Source of the DNA: Prevotella sp. UBA6994 | Lineage (GTDB): Bacteria; Bacteroidota; Bacteroidia; Bacteroidales; Bacteroidaceae | Direction: 5' to 3' | Assembly: GCA_002449845.1 (NCBI GenBank) | Contig: DJXW01000017.1 | Span: forward strand, 72,659 to 136,658 | Length of the DNA: 64,000 nucleotides | Shown here: positions 45,972-53,845 of the stretch, piece after piece | How the letters are laid out: every line of letters starts with the position of its first letter | Position numbering within the stretch: position 1 is the first letter of the stretch | Translations under genes and position numbers: made by a program | Notes under the pieces: model-generated | Told to the model about the DNA's origin: nothing | Database searches by the model: none | What the model saw: the letters and a program-made list of their open reading frames with translations, nothing else

Positions 45972-47282
45972 TTATTTTTTTTCTTGACGAAGCAAAGCTT
46001 CAATATAATAATAATCAGCATAGACGATGCTGGCATCAATCTCAGAGCCAGCAGGATGATGCCCCGTGGAATGCATGAGGAAAGCCACGTTGCGCTCACC
46101 ACTTTGGTAACCGTGCGTAGAGAGTTGTCGTAAAGACTCTTCAGCGAATGCACGATAGAGAGCACCCTTTTGTTCGGGTACGTAAGCACTCAGTTCAAAC
46201 AAGGCAGAAGCCACCACGCACGCAGCAGAAGCATCCTTCACTTCATCAGGCGCATCCATGTCCCATCGTGGGATCAGGTCTGCCCCACTCCATTCATCAG
46301 CCGTCAAAGAAGGAGCAATGCCCTTTCTCCATTTTTTGGCAAGCACGGAACACCCATTGGTTTCGAGCAATCGCTGGATATAAATATCCGTCACTTTCTG
46401 AGCATGTTGCAAGAATCGGTCGTCGTGCGTAAAGCGGTAAACCATCGTATAGCCATTGACTGCCCATGACTGTCCACGGCTCCACATAGAAGAATCGCTA
46501 TATCCCTGATGAGTAACGCCACGAAGGAAATGACCGTCGAGTGTGTCGTAAACAGCCACATGATAACAAGAGCCATCAGGACGAAAATGATGAAGCATGG
46601 TTGTTTCAGCATGTTTGATTGCGATGTCTCTCAACGACTTCTTCCCACCATTTTCGGCAGCCCAGAACAGCAGTTCCAGGTTCATCATATTGTCCATGAT
46701 GGTATTGTGTCCACCATAGTCTTTCACGTGACGAGGCCAGGAAAGCATGGTGCCAACCGTAGGATTGAAAAGCGTAGCCAACGTATCGGCAGCAGCCAGC
46801 GCAACAGAACGATAATGCGCTATCAATGAATCGGAGTTACATACGGTTGTAGCCACAGGTCGATGTTGCAAAGCCTCTATTCCCTTCAAGAAAGAATTGA
46901 TGATGATAAACCCTAAATCATGGTCGTAGGCAGGTTGGTAAGCCAAGGAATCTAAAGACTCCGTATAATGAACAGCCGCATGACAGATGGCAGTGTCGCC
47001 CGTAGCTTCGTAAGTCATCCAAAGGACACCTGGCCAAAAGCCCGAACACCATTCCTCTGCACAGGCGCGACGAGTGTTCCATTGCGTCTGACCTTCCAAG
47101 ATGTTTCTTGGCATTTGGGAGTAGCCCACCGTATCCAGAGCCTGTAAACTTCTGCGTACTTGGTTGGCACAATATGCCAATGCCCCTTCATTGCTGACAG
47201 ACATCTTTCCGGCGCAATACACGAAAGCAAACAAAGACAAGAAGCCCAGCGCTACCAAGCCATTTCTCATGAACATTCTCAT
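45972..47282 (-). CDS. GH88 unsaturated glucuronyl hydrolase
   Basis: Removes the 4,5-unsaturated uronic acid that a polysaccharide lyase leaves at the non-reducing end, by hydration. The 436 residues form the expected (alpha/alpha)6 barrel. Key acids are D122 in YDHDLGF and D197 in NTIMDNMMNLELLFWA, which correspond to the two catalytic aspartates of characterised GH88 enzymes. WCSGFWPGVLW, THQGYSDSSMWSRGQSWAVNG and IPRWDMDAP are also typical. The N-terminal signal ends near FVYC, so it may be a lipoprotein. It overlaps the end of the lyase gene upstream by 4 bases and precedes the fusion enzyme by 8 bases. The three enzymes are translationally linked. Confidence 0.9.
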   Translation of the reverse strand: MRMFMRNGLVALGFLSLFAFVYCAGKMSVSNEGALAYCANQVRRSLQALDTVGYSQMPRNILEGQTQWNTRRACAEEWCSGFWPGVLWMTYEATGDTAICHAAVHYTESLDSLAYQPAYDHDLGFIIINSFLKGIEALQHRPVATTVCNSDSLIAHYRSVALAAADTLATLFNPTVGTMLSWPRHVKDYGGHNTIMDNMMNLELLFWAAENGGKKSLRDIAIKHAETTMLHHFRPDGSCYHVAVYDTLDGHFLRGVTHQGYSDSSMWSRGQSWAVNGYTMVYRFTHDDRFLQHAQKVTDIYIQRLLETNGCSVLAKKWRKGIAPSLTADEWSGADLIPRWDMDAPDEVKDASAACVVASALFELSAYVPEQKGALYRAFAEESLRQLSTHGYQSGERNVAFLMHSTGHHPAGSEIDASIVYADYYYIEALLRQEKK

Positions 47283-50200
47283 TTGACAACCACCTTTTTA
47301 CCGTTCATCACATAAATTCCCTTAGGGAAATTACCCTCACGCACCATCTTTCTGCCTTGCAGGTCGAATATGGAAGAAGAACCTTGACCATCTGTTGGCA
47401 GGAGCGAATGATTCTCAATGCCATCAATCACGACAGGAATCAATTCAAAGGGATAATCCGTCAATGTCTTAGAAGCACGACCGTTGACAGTCAGGTCATT
47501 GTCTAACATCACGTAATAACCAGCCGCACGCAACTTGAGAGCAACGTAATTGCTGCCGGCGGCACAATCGAAAGCAAACGGTTCGGTGGCAGTAGAAGAC
47601 TGGAGCATCGTAGAACTCAGATAGCTGCTCTTATCCGTCACGTAAATACTATATCGTCCATTCGCATCATAGTCGTCTATCACCCATTTCTGCAACTCAG
47701 AAGGCTCGTCGCCCTCCAAGGGCAAGAAAGCAACTCGTTTCAACGACCCCATAGCTGTCATGTAAGTATCGCTTTCCGTATGGCGAATGGCATAAACACC
47801 CGACTCCACCTTTGCCTCTGCGTCTTGTACAAATACCTTATAGGTGTAAGAAGCCAAGAGCTTGCCATCTCGCTCACAATTGACCGTATAGAAAACCGAT
47901 GTCTGGAGATCGTCGAGCGTCAGCACACGCGTATTGTCACCCGTACTCCATTCATAACTCATTCCCGTCAACGATTCAGGTACGTATGGTGCAAGCTTCA
48001 CCTGTTCTCCACGTTGCGTAATCACCAGTTGCGTGTTTTGCTGGGTAGCACCTTGATAGATGAGGTCAGGACGAGTGTATTTCACATTGACATGGAATGA
48101 CTTGATCACACGGTTTCCTCCTTGGCTGATATATGCCACTTTGAAGTCGCGCTCTCTCACAATAGGTTGTGTGGTCATGGATTCCGTCGTAACTCCATTG
48201 TCCCACAAGAAGCTACCCCAGCCATCAGAGCCCGTGACGTGCAACGTAACCACATCGCCATAAAACACCGTGATGGTATCAGCTTCCAGTGTCTCTCCCT
48301 CGTATGTAATAGTTCCAGTAACGTATGCGGGGCGGCAGTCGCCTTCTACGGCAATGGTAAATACCTGACTACTCTCCACCCCATTTTTATTGGTATAAGT
48401 GGCACGGTAAGCATAACTATGATCAGCGATGATGGTGATGTCTTTCGTGGTCTGCCCTGTATTCCATTGCCACATACCCGTGTCTTCCTCACCCTCGGGT
48501 AATTGTGGCATCAACTTCACCGTCTTTCCATAGGCTACGGGCTGTGTGCTCTCAGGAACATAAGTATTTCTCAGACCTCCCAGTTCGTTGTGATTCGTCA
48601 CAATCCCGTCCACTTCCATCATAGGAGTCAACAAGGTAGGACGTTTCTCCTCTGGGCAGAGTTGTTCGTCATAAGTATTCATCAGCACCGAATATCCCAG
48701 GTGGTCGTATGGTCCACTGGTACCGCCCCAACCACCGGCATCAATACCCATTTGGGTATAAGCCTTTTCAGCGAACGGCATCTTCACGCCTTTCACGCCC
48801 TCATAATGTCCGATGACCGTTCCCCAATAGTTGCGCACCTCGGCAGGTTCAGCTGGTCCAGGCATCAGCCAACCATTATGCCAAGCCGTTCTGCAATCCA
48901 CATATTTATAATTAGTCCACGGTAAGTTTTGTACGTTTTGCGTACAAGCAGCCACGAACTCAATGCCAGCTGCCAAGCGATTGTCCATGTAGGAAAAGAG
49001 GTCGTCGCCCTGGTTCCAAGCCATGTGAGCAATATCTACAGCCAGTCCTAATGCCATTGCAGCATGACCACCGTCTCTTCCACTCTCTTGCATCTGACCC
49101 AATTCGCCGTATGCTCCCGTTTCCAAAGAAGACTTGCTCTTCGTAACCACCAAGTTGCCGATAAATTCCGTACAACCGTCGTTCAAGATAGGTTCAGCCG
49201 TGCGTGGCTCTTTGAAAGTTCCCACTTGGTCGTACTTCATGAACGACAAGCCTTGGTTATAGATAAACACATCGTCGCAGAGCACACCGATAGTCATCAC
49301 TGCCAACACGTTGCACAAGGGCCAGTTGCTCCAGTAATGTCCTGGTCTGATTCCGCCTTGGTTACCCACATAGTTCTGCCACGTACCATTTCTGCCACGA
49401 AGGAAATTGATGTTGCCGGGATACCATACCGTAAGCATCCACTTCTTGAACTTCTCAAAGTCGGTCTTGCTCCACCCTGAATAATCACGAACCAATTCGG
49501 CAGCCTGAGCAAACTGATAACCATAGAGACCAGCCGCAAGAGCCCAGTTGGAATCGCCACTGACGAGCTTGCAATTGTTTGCCCACGCCATAAGAATGCG
49601 CACGGCTCCTGCTGCACATAACCTATTGCCCTCAATCTTCCAACGCAACGCATTCTGGTAAGCCATCGTTGCGCCACGAGCAGCATTGATATAGTTCTCA
49701 CCACTGCCACCTCCACGCACGATGGTTTCCACGGGCCATGTGGCAACACTGGGCTGAGCGTATTCGGCAGCCTTCAGGATGTTATATGCTTCTGTCACCT
49801 TGGGATTGCCAGCAGCCAACTGCGCCTTGATACGGTCGAAGTCGGCTTGTGTGTGTAATCCTCCAGGATGACGGAATCCTCTCTCCTCTTGATAATCAGC
49901 CCCAAAATCATGACCTTCCAGACTCAATCCCTTCGTAGCATTCAAGGTGGTAATAGCACTCTTCAACCGAGCCGTCATCTCATCGTATGATGTTTGACTG
50001 AATTGAGCGGCAATCATTCCCTTGGCTTGAGTCACGGCATCTTCTATGTCCATCACGGCACCGGGGAGGTAATCAGTCGGATTGATAGAAGCCAGCAAGG
50101 TCTCTGCCTCAGTAATAGTAGCTTGCAAGGCTGTAACATCGCCAGGCGTTCCGTGATAATATTCGTATTCCAAATCAGAAGTCTGGGCAGACAACTGACT

Positions 50201-50941
50201 AATATCTGTTTGCGTCAATGCTCTTCCATAAAGACGGAAATCTGCGATGAGGGTTTGCTTGAGATAACTATCACCAGAGAAAGGCGCACGTCCCAACCAA
50301 CAATAGCTCGGTGTGGCGGTTCCGTAGTTGGAGCTGTTCAATGGCATTCCCGATAAAGAACCAATCAATTTCCCATCAATATAGAGACTACCCTTGCCAT
50401 TCTCTTCAGAATAACAAACGTGTACCCAACGGCCTTTCACCGACTCTGCGCCCACTTGAATACCTTTCTCATTGGAATATCCGCCAGTAGAAGTAGCGTA
50501 TCTCTGAGCGTTCAAGCGATAAGCAGAGTATTTTCCATCACCACTGCCACAAGCCGACGATGTGGAAAATGCCCAGAGGAAATAACCATTGCCAGACAAA
50601 GAGGCTTTCGCATCGACGAAATAATAGACCGAAACGGCATAATTGTCAACGCTCTTGAGCAATGCGCCAGCCTTTTGCGTCATGTCGAGGTAACCCGAAC
50701 CATTGCCTAAATTCAGTATAGAATACTTTCCCATCGTTTCCACCTTGGCTTGGTTCACCAAACGAGCATTGACACCCGATGCCGACTGGTCAGAAACGGT
50801 AGTTCCCGTTACTTGGGAGAAATCATAATGCAACAACAGGTCGTTCTCCTGCGCACGTGATTCCATACATACAAGAAAAGTAAACATCCCTATCAAGAGG
50901 GAGCAACTGGTTGGAAATAGTTTTCTCAATTTCATTTTCAT
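47279..50941 (-). CDS. Large multimodular polysaccharide lyase, PL38-like
   Basis: A 1,220-residue secreted protein. Signal peptide 1-30 (ends ESRAQ). LamG/concanavalin-like module about 33-255 (LLLHYDFSQVTGTTVSDQS, GRWVHVCYSEENGKGSLYID, DFRLYGRALTQ). A helical FIVAR-like segment covers 265-335. The catalytic alginate-lyase-superfamily domain spans about 355-770 with NYVGNQGGIRPGHYWSNWP, MQESGRDGGHAAMALGL, AWNQGDDLFSYMDNRL and GGWGGTSGPYDHLGYS. Ig-like repeats follow (about 790-1045; GMWQWNTGQTTKDITI, GWGSFLWDNGVTTESM), then a trefoil-like module (about 1050-1180) and the tail IFDLQGRKMVREGNFPKGIYV, a sorting-signal-like end. PL38 enzymes cut glucuronan by beta-elimination; the GH88 gene that follows fits an unsaturated glucuronate product. 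The exact family is inferred. Confidence 0.78.
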   Translation of the reverse strand: MKMKLRKLFPTSCSLLIGMFTFLVCMESRAQENDLLLHYDFSQVTGTTVSDQSASGVNARLVNQAKVETMGKYSILNLGNGSGYLDMTQKAGALLKSVDNYAVSVYYFVDAKASLSGNGYFLWAFSTSSACGSGDGKYSAYRLNAQRYATSTGGYSNEKGIQVGAESVKGRWVHVCYSEENGKGSLYIDGKLIGSLSGMPLNSSNYGTATPSYCWLGRAPFSGDSYLKQTLIADFRLYGRALTQTDISQLSAQTSDLEYEYYHGTPGDVTALQATITEAETLLASINPTDYLPGAVMDIEDAVTQAKGMIAAQFSQTSYDEMTARLKSAITTLNATKGLSLEGHDFGADYQEERGFRHPGGLHTQADFDRIKAQLAAGNPKVTEAYNILKAAEYAQPSVATWPVETIVRGGGSGENYINAARGATMAYQNALRWKIEGNRLCAAGAVRILMAWANNCKLVSGDSNWALAAGLYGYQFAQAAELVRDYSGWSKTDFEKFKKWMLTVWYPGNINFLRGRNGTWQNYVGNQGGIRPGHYWSNWPLCNVLAVMTIGVLCDDVFIYNQGLSFMKYDQVGTFKEPRTAEPILNDGCTEFIGNLVVTKSKSSLETGAYGELGQMQESGRDGGHAAMALGLAVDIAHMAWNQGDDLFSYMDNRLAAGIEFVAACTQNVQNLPWTNYKYVDCRTAWHNGWLMPGPAEPAEVRNYWGTVIGHYEGVKGVKMPFAEKAYTQMGIDAGGWGGTSGPYDHLGYSVLMNTYDEQLCPEEKRPTLLTPMMEVDGIVTNHNELGGLRNTYVPESTQPVAYGKTVKLMPQLPEGEEDTGMWQWNTGQTTKDITIIADHSYAYRATYTNKNGVESSQVFTIAVEGDCRPAYVTGTITYEGETLEADTITVFYGDVVTLHVTGSDGWGSFLWDNGVTTESMTTQPIVRERDFKVAYISQGGNRVIKSFHVNVKYTRPDLIYQGATQQNTQLVITQRGEQVKLAPYVPESLTGMSYEWSTGDNTRVLTLDDLQTSVFYTVNCERDGKLLASYTYKVFVQDAEAKVESGVYAIRHTESDTYMTAMGSLKRVAFLPLEGDEPSELQKWVIDDYDANGRYSIYVTDKSSYLSSTMLQSSTATEPFAFDCAAGSNYVALKLRAAGYYVMLDNDLTVNGRASKTLTDYPFELIPVVIDGIENHSLLPTDGQGSSSIFDLQGRKMVREGNFPKGIYVMNGKKVVVK

Positions 50942-50966
50942 CGCTGTTTTATATTAAATTTCTTCG

Positions 50967-50984
50967 CAAAGATAGACAAATATA
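50967..50984 (-). promoter_or_regulatory. Promoter region of the lyase-GH88-fusion cassette
   Basis: Two overlapping -7 candidates on the minus strand: TATCTTTG (50974-50967) and TATATTTG (50984-50977), 26 and 36 bases before the start at 50941. Neither has a consensus -33 box, which suggests activation, probably by the adjacent regulator. Confidence 0.5.
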
Positions 50985-51087
50985 TTTCATTATCTGCACG
51001 AATAATCATGAATAAGTCACATTCCCATCGGAAAGGAGTTAATTTACAAGAATATATTGAATATCAAACGTTTACAGCATAAACAAC

Positions 51088-51115
51088 ATTGCACTTTTCA
51101 ATGGGAAAGTGCAAT
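51088..51115 (-). terminator. Hairpin after the regulator gene
   Basis: ATTGCACTTT (51088-51097) pairs perfectly over 10 bp with AAAGTGCAAT (51106-51115), five bases beyond the regulator stop codon. The T tract after it on the minus strand is short (TGTTGTTT). Confidence 0.6.
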
Positions 51116-51119
51116 AATT

Positions 51120-53429
51120 TCACAAATCACCCTTGCTTTTTGCCTCTTTCATCCATTCCTTTGGCGACATTCCAGTATATTTTTTAAAAGCCACGAGGAA
51201 AGGATTGCGTGAGCGGAAACCACACAATTCTGATAAGGCTGAAATGGTGTAACGCTCATATTCAGGCAAGCGAGCCAAGCGTTTAAACTCATTGACACGA
51301 TACTCGGCAATGAAATCGTAATAAGTACGCCCCAATTGTTGGGTGAGCAATTGCGAGAGAACGTGAGGAGAACAACCAATCGCCTTTGCCAAGTCGTTTG
51401 TCTGTAGGTCGGGACGTAAATAAGGCTTGTCTGTTTCCATCACAGAAAGGAGTTTTTTCGCCATTTCATCGAGCTCTTGCTTGTCAATCTTACTCTTCTG
51501 ATACTTCTCTGGCTTGGGCATGAGTCGTTGCCAGAAATACTCCTTTTTATAATACATGCAATAAGCCACATGAGCCAACAACCCTAATAGCAACAACCCT
51601 ATTCCCATCAACAACCAAGCCATCGTGGTCAATGGTACTCGCACACGTATAGACGCATTGATTTCGGGCATTCCGATAGCTTCTATACGCAAGATATAAC
51701 TGCCAGGAGACAGTTGACTATAGGCTATGCGACGATCATGAGTGGCTATTTTCCATTCCTTATCGCATCCTTCCAACAAATAGCGGAATTGCATATCGCG
51801 CGTGTTGCCCATCAGCAATGGGGTGAAACTCACCGTGAAGGCATTATCGTGACTGCTCAACGTGAGCGTGCTGTCCATGTTCACTTCGTTCACCTCCACA
51901 TCGGTAAACCAATGGTCGGTCTGTATCTGTTGGAGAATGATGGGAATAGGTCGATGCTTATGGTGTATGATGTCATTGACGTTTGCATAGACCAATCCCC
52001 CATTGGTGGCTACCCAGAAGCGGTTGGAGTCGTCCAAACAAAAGGCATTCGACTGGAATTGCTCATTGGGTAAACCGTCGAGATAGCCAAACCTACGTGT
52101 GTCTTGATTCTTTTGAGAAAAGAGCAATCTATTAGCAGAAACCACCAACCAAAGCGAGTCTTTCACCGCACCAAGAGGCATGATATCCAAGCAAGTAGCG
52201 TGATGATCTATCGAGAGCAAGGGTTGGGTCTTACCGTGATTCAAAGAATAAAATGTAGGAACTCCCGTTTGAGGAACAAACAACAATCGTCCATCGTTCC
52301 ACATCGTGATTGAACGAAGCATTCCCAAGGCTTTCACCATCTTGGGAACACCCTTCACACTCATCGATTGGGAAACGGGATCATAGATACACATTCCGCT
52401 ACGCGTACTTACCCATCCGTGACCGCTTGGATCAAATCCCATGCAAAACACCTCGTCATCAGGCAGTTGCGAGTTTCTGACGGTAAAATGTCGCTGTTGT
52501 TGCATTCCATCCTTATTCCAACAAACCACACCTTTCGACGTGCAAGCCCAAAGTTCATCACCATGTTCTACGAGTTGGTAAACGGCTGCTCTGTCCATCA
52601 AACAACCAAAGCTCTTCCAAGTAGAACTGTCGAATATCCGAATGCCATTGCCAACCGTCGCGACGTAATAGCGATTCCCAATCCGCTTCATCTGGGTCAC
52701 GATAGATGCACCAATCTGATCGACACCCATGTTTCTCACTTCGTTTGTTTGGGTATTGACCACATAAATACCTTGTCGGGTTCCCAACAACACCTGATGA
52801 CCATCTAAAAGGAAACTGCGCAATTGCATTCCTTCGCTCGTCCATCCCGTAGGAAGAGAGAATATATGGAAGATGGACGTGGTTTCATAACTATAGTCTA
52901 AGCCAAAGAAATGATAACTTCGCCAAAAAGTGCCCATTTCATCGAAATATTCCAATAAGGGAGTATCAAAACGGAAATGGTAACGAGTGTCTCTTGGGTT
53001 TATGTTTTTGGTATCTGTCTTGGAAGTAATGGGCAAAGATTCATCATCTGCTTCCCTGATACGAGACAAGGTAAGGTGACGCTTATCGAGCAACCACGTT
53101 CCATGATTACTCAACACCATCAGGTGTTCGTTATCTTCCTCACGGATAGACACAATCTGGATTTCTTCATCATCAACATTCGTCTTGTCGAAGGGAATGT
53201 TTACTATGCGCGAACCGTCAAAACGGTCAATCCCACGCATAGTACCCAACCACACATATCCATTGCGGTCGCGAAAGATAGATTGAACGGTACCGTCAGA
53301 CAATCCGTCTTCAACGGTCAGGCTGCCAAAATTTCCTTGTGCATAAACGGGCATCATCATTCCCCATATTGACAAATGGAAAAGGATGGTTTTTATAATA
53401 GTCGTCAAATGTAATGTGCCCTTGCTCAT
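51120..53429 (-). CDS. Membrane-spanning propeller/AraC one-component regulator
   Basis: A 769-residue sensor-regulator. Signal peptide or N-terminal anchor (about 10-31, ends VYAQ), then a periplasmic beta-propeller with two-component-regulator propeller repeats (SVEDGLSD-type start: LTVEDGLSDGTVQSIFRDRN, then GYVWLGTMRGIDRFDG; GHGWVSTRSGMCIYDP; NRFWVATNGGLVYAN). A Y_Y_Y domain follows (about 525-605; FRYLLEGCDKEWKIATHD, LSPGSYILRIEAIG), one transmembrane helix (about 612-640; MAWLLMGIGLLLLGLLAHVA) and a cytoplasmic AraC helix-turn-helix (about 660-765; DLAKAIGCSPHVLSQLL, ISALSELCGFRSRNPFLVAF). No histidine kinase or receiver domain lies between, unlike classical hybrid two-component systems. 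It is next to and in line with the lyase cassette, so it is probably its activator, sensing a lyase product in the periplasm. Confidence 0.88.
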   Translation of the reverse strand: MSKGTLHLTTIIKTILFHLSIWGMMMPVYAQGNFGSLTVEDGLSDGTVQSIFRDRNGYVWLGTMRGIDRFDGSRIVNIPFDKTNVDDEEIQIVSIREEDNEHLMVLSNHGTWLLDKRHLTLSRIREADDESLPITSKTDTKNINPRDTRYHFRFDTPLLEYFDEMGTFWRSYHFFGLDYSYETTSIFHIFSLPTGWTSEGMQLRSFLLDGHQVLLGTRQGIYVVNTQTNEVRNMGVDQIGASIVTQMKRIGNRYYVATVGNGIRIFDSSTWKSFGCLMDRAAVYQLVEHGDELWACTSKGVVCWNKDGMQQQRHFTVRNSQLPDDEVFCMGFDPSGHGWVSTRSGMCIYDPVSQSMSVKGVPKMVKALGMLRSITMWNDGRLLFVPQTGVPTFYSLNHGKTQPLLSIDHHATCLDIMPLGAVKDSLWLVVSANRLLFSQKNQDTRRFGYLDGLPNEQFQSNAFCLDDSNRFWVATNGGLVYANVNDIIHHKHRPIPIILQQIQTDHWFTDVEVNEVNMDSTLTLSSHDNAFTVSFTPLLMGNTRDMQFRYLLEGCDKEWKIATHDRRIAYSQLSPGSYILRIEAIGMPEINASIRVRVPLTTMAWLLMGIGLLLLGLLAHVAYCMYYKKEYFWQRLMPKPEKYQKSKIDKQELDEMAKKLLSVMETDKPYLRPDLQTNDLAKAIGCSPHVLSQLLTQQLGRTYYDFIAEYRVNEFKRLARLPEYERYTISALSELCGFRSRNPFLVAFKKYTGMSPKEWMKEAKSKGDL

Positions 53430-53461
53430 GAATGAATGGCATTATTTCATGGAATTTGCTG

Positions 53462-53469
53462 CAAATATA
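53462..53469 (-). promoter_or_regulatory. -7 element of the regulator gene
   Basis: Minus strand TATATTTG, 33 bases before the start at 53429. No clear -33 box. Confidence 0.5.
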
Positions 53470-53532
53470 GATAAAAATTTCAAGAAATAAAACGAGCATT
53501 ACGAAGAATTTACTTTTTCATGCAGATAATTT

Positions 53533-53709
53533 TCTCTCACCCCTCTTTCTCTATTCTCTTGTTTCCTGCTTCTTACCTCTTGCTTCTAAAACATATCTCT
53601 CACCCCTCACCTCTCACCTCTCTTTCTCTATCCTCTTGCTTCCTGCTTCTTACCTCTTGCTTCTAAAACATATCTCTCACCCCCTCACCTCTCACCTCTC
53701 TTTCTCTAA
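53533..53709 (+). repeat. Polypyrimidine tandem repeat, about 2.5 copies of 77 bp
   Basis: Copy A 53533-53595 (lacks an internal 14-base block), copy B 53596-53672 (full, 77 bases), copy C 53673-53709 (partial). The unit runs from TCTCTCACCCCTCAC through CCTGCTTCTTACCTCTTGCT to CTAAAACATA. One strand is almost entirely C and T. A degenerate inverted copy lies at 43433-43505. Confidence 0.85.
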
Positions 53710-53716
53710 ACACAAA

Positions 53717-53822
53717 GAGAATCTTCAAAAAACTTTCAAGGAAATGCTTTCGCATTTGCACTTGTCCATTTATTGAAGATTCTCGATTTAGACTATTGGC
53801 AGGTGGACACCCACCAATAGTC
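53717..53822. repeat. Two consecutive inverted repeats after the 1,241-residue protein gene
   Basis: GAGAATCTTCAA (53717-53728) pairs perfectly with 53773-53784 around a 44-base loop that holds its own 6-bp hairpin (AAATGC/GCATTT). Next to it GACTATTGG (53791-53799) pairs with CCAATAGTC (53814-53822). The second stands 24 bases past the stop at 53846 and probably forms the 3' end of that minus-strand mRNA. No T tract follows. Confidence 0.65.
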
Positions 53823-53845
53823 TTAACACAAACATTTACCGAAAA

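Noticed and set aside
53533..53709. CRISPR array or coding repeat
   Set aside because: Units are contiguous, low-complexity C/T, with no unique spacers and no continuous convincing reading frame.
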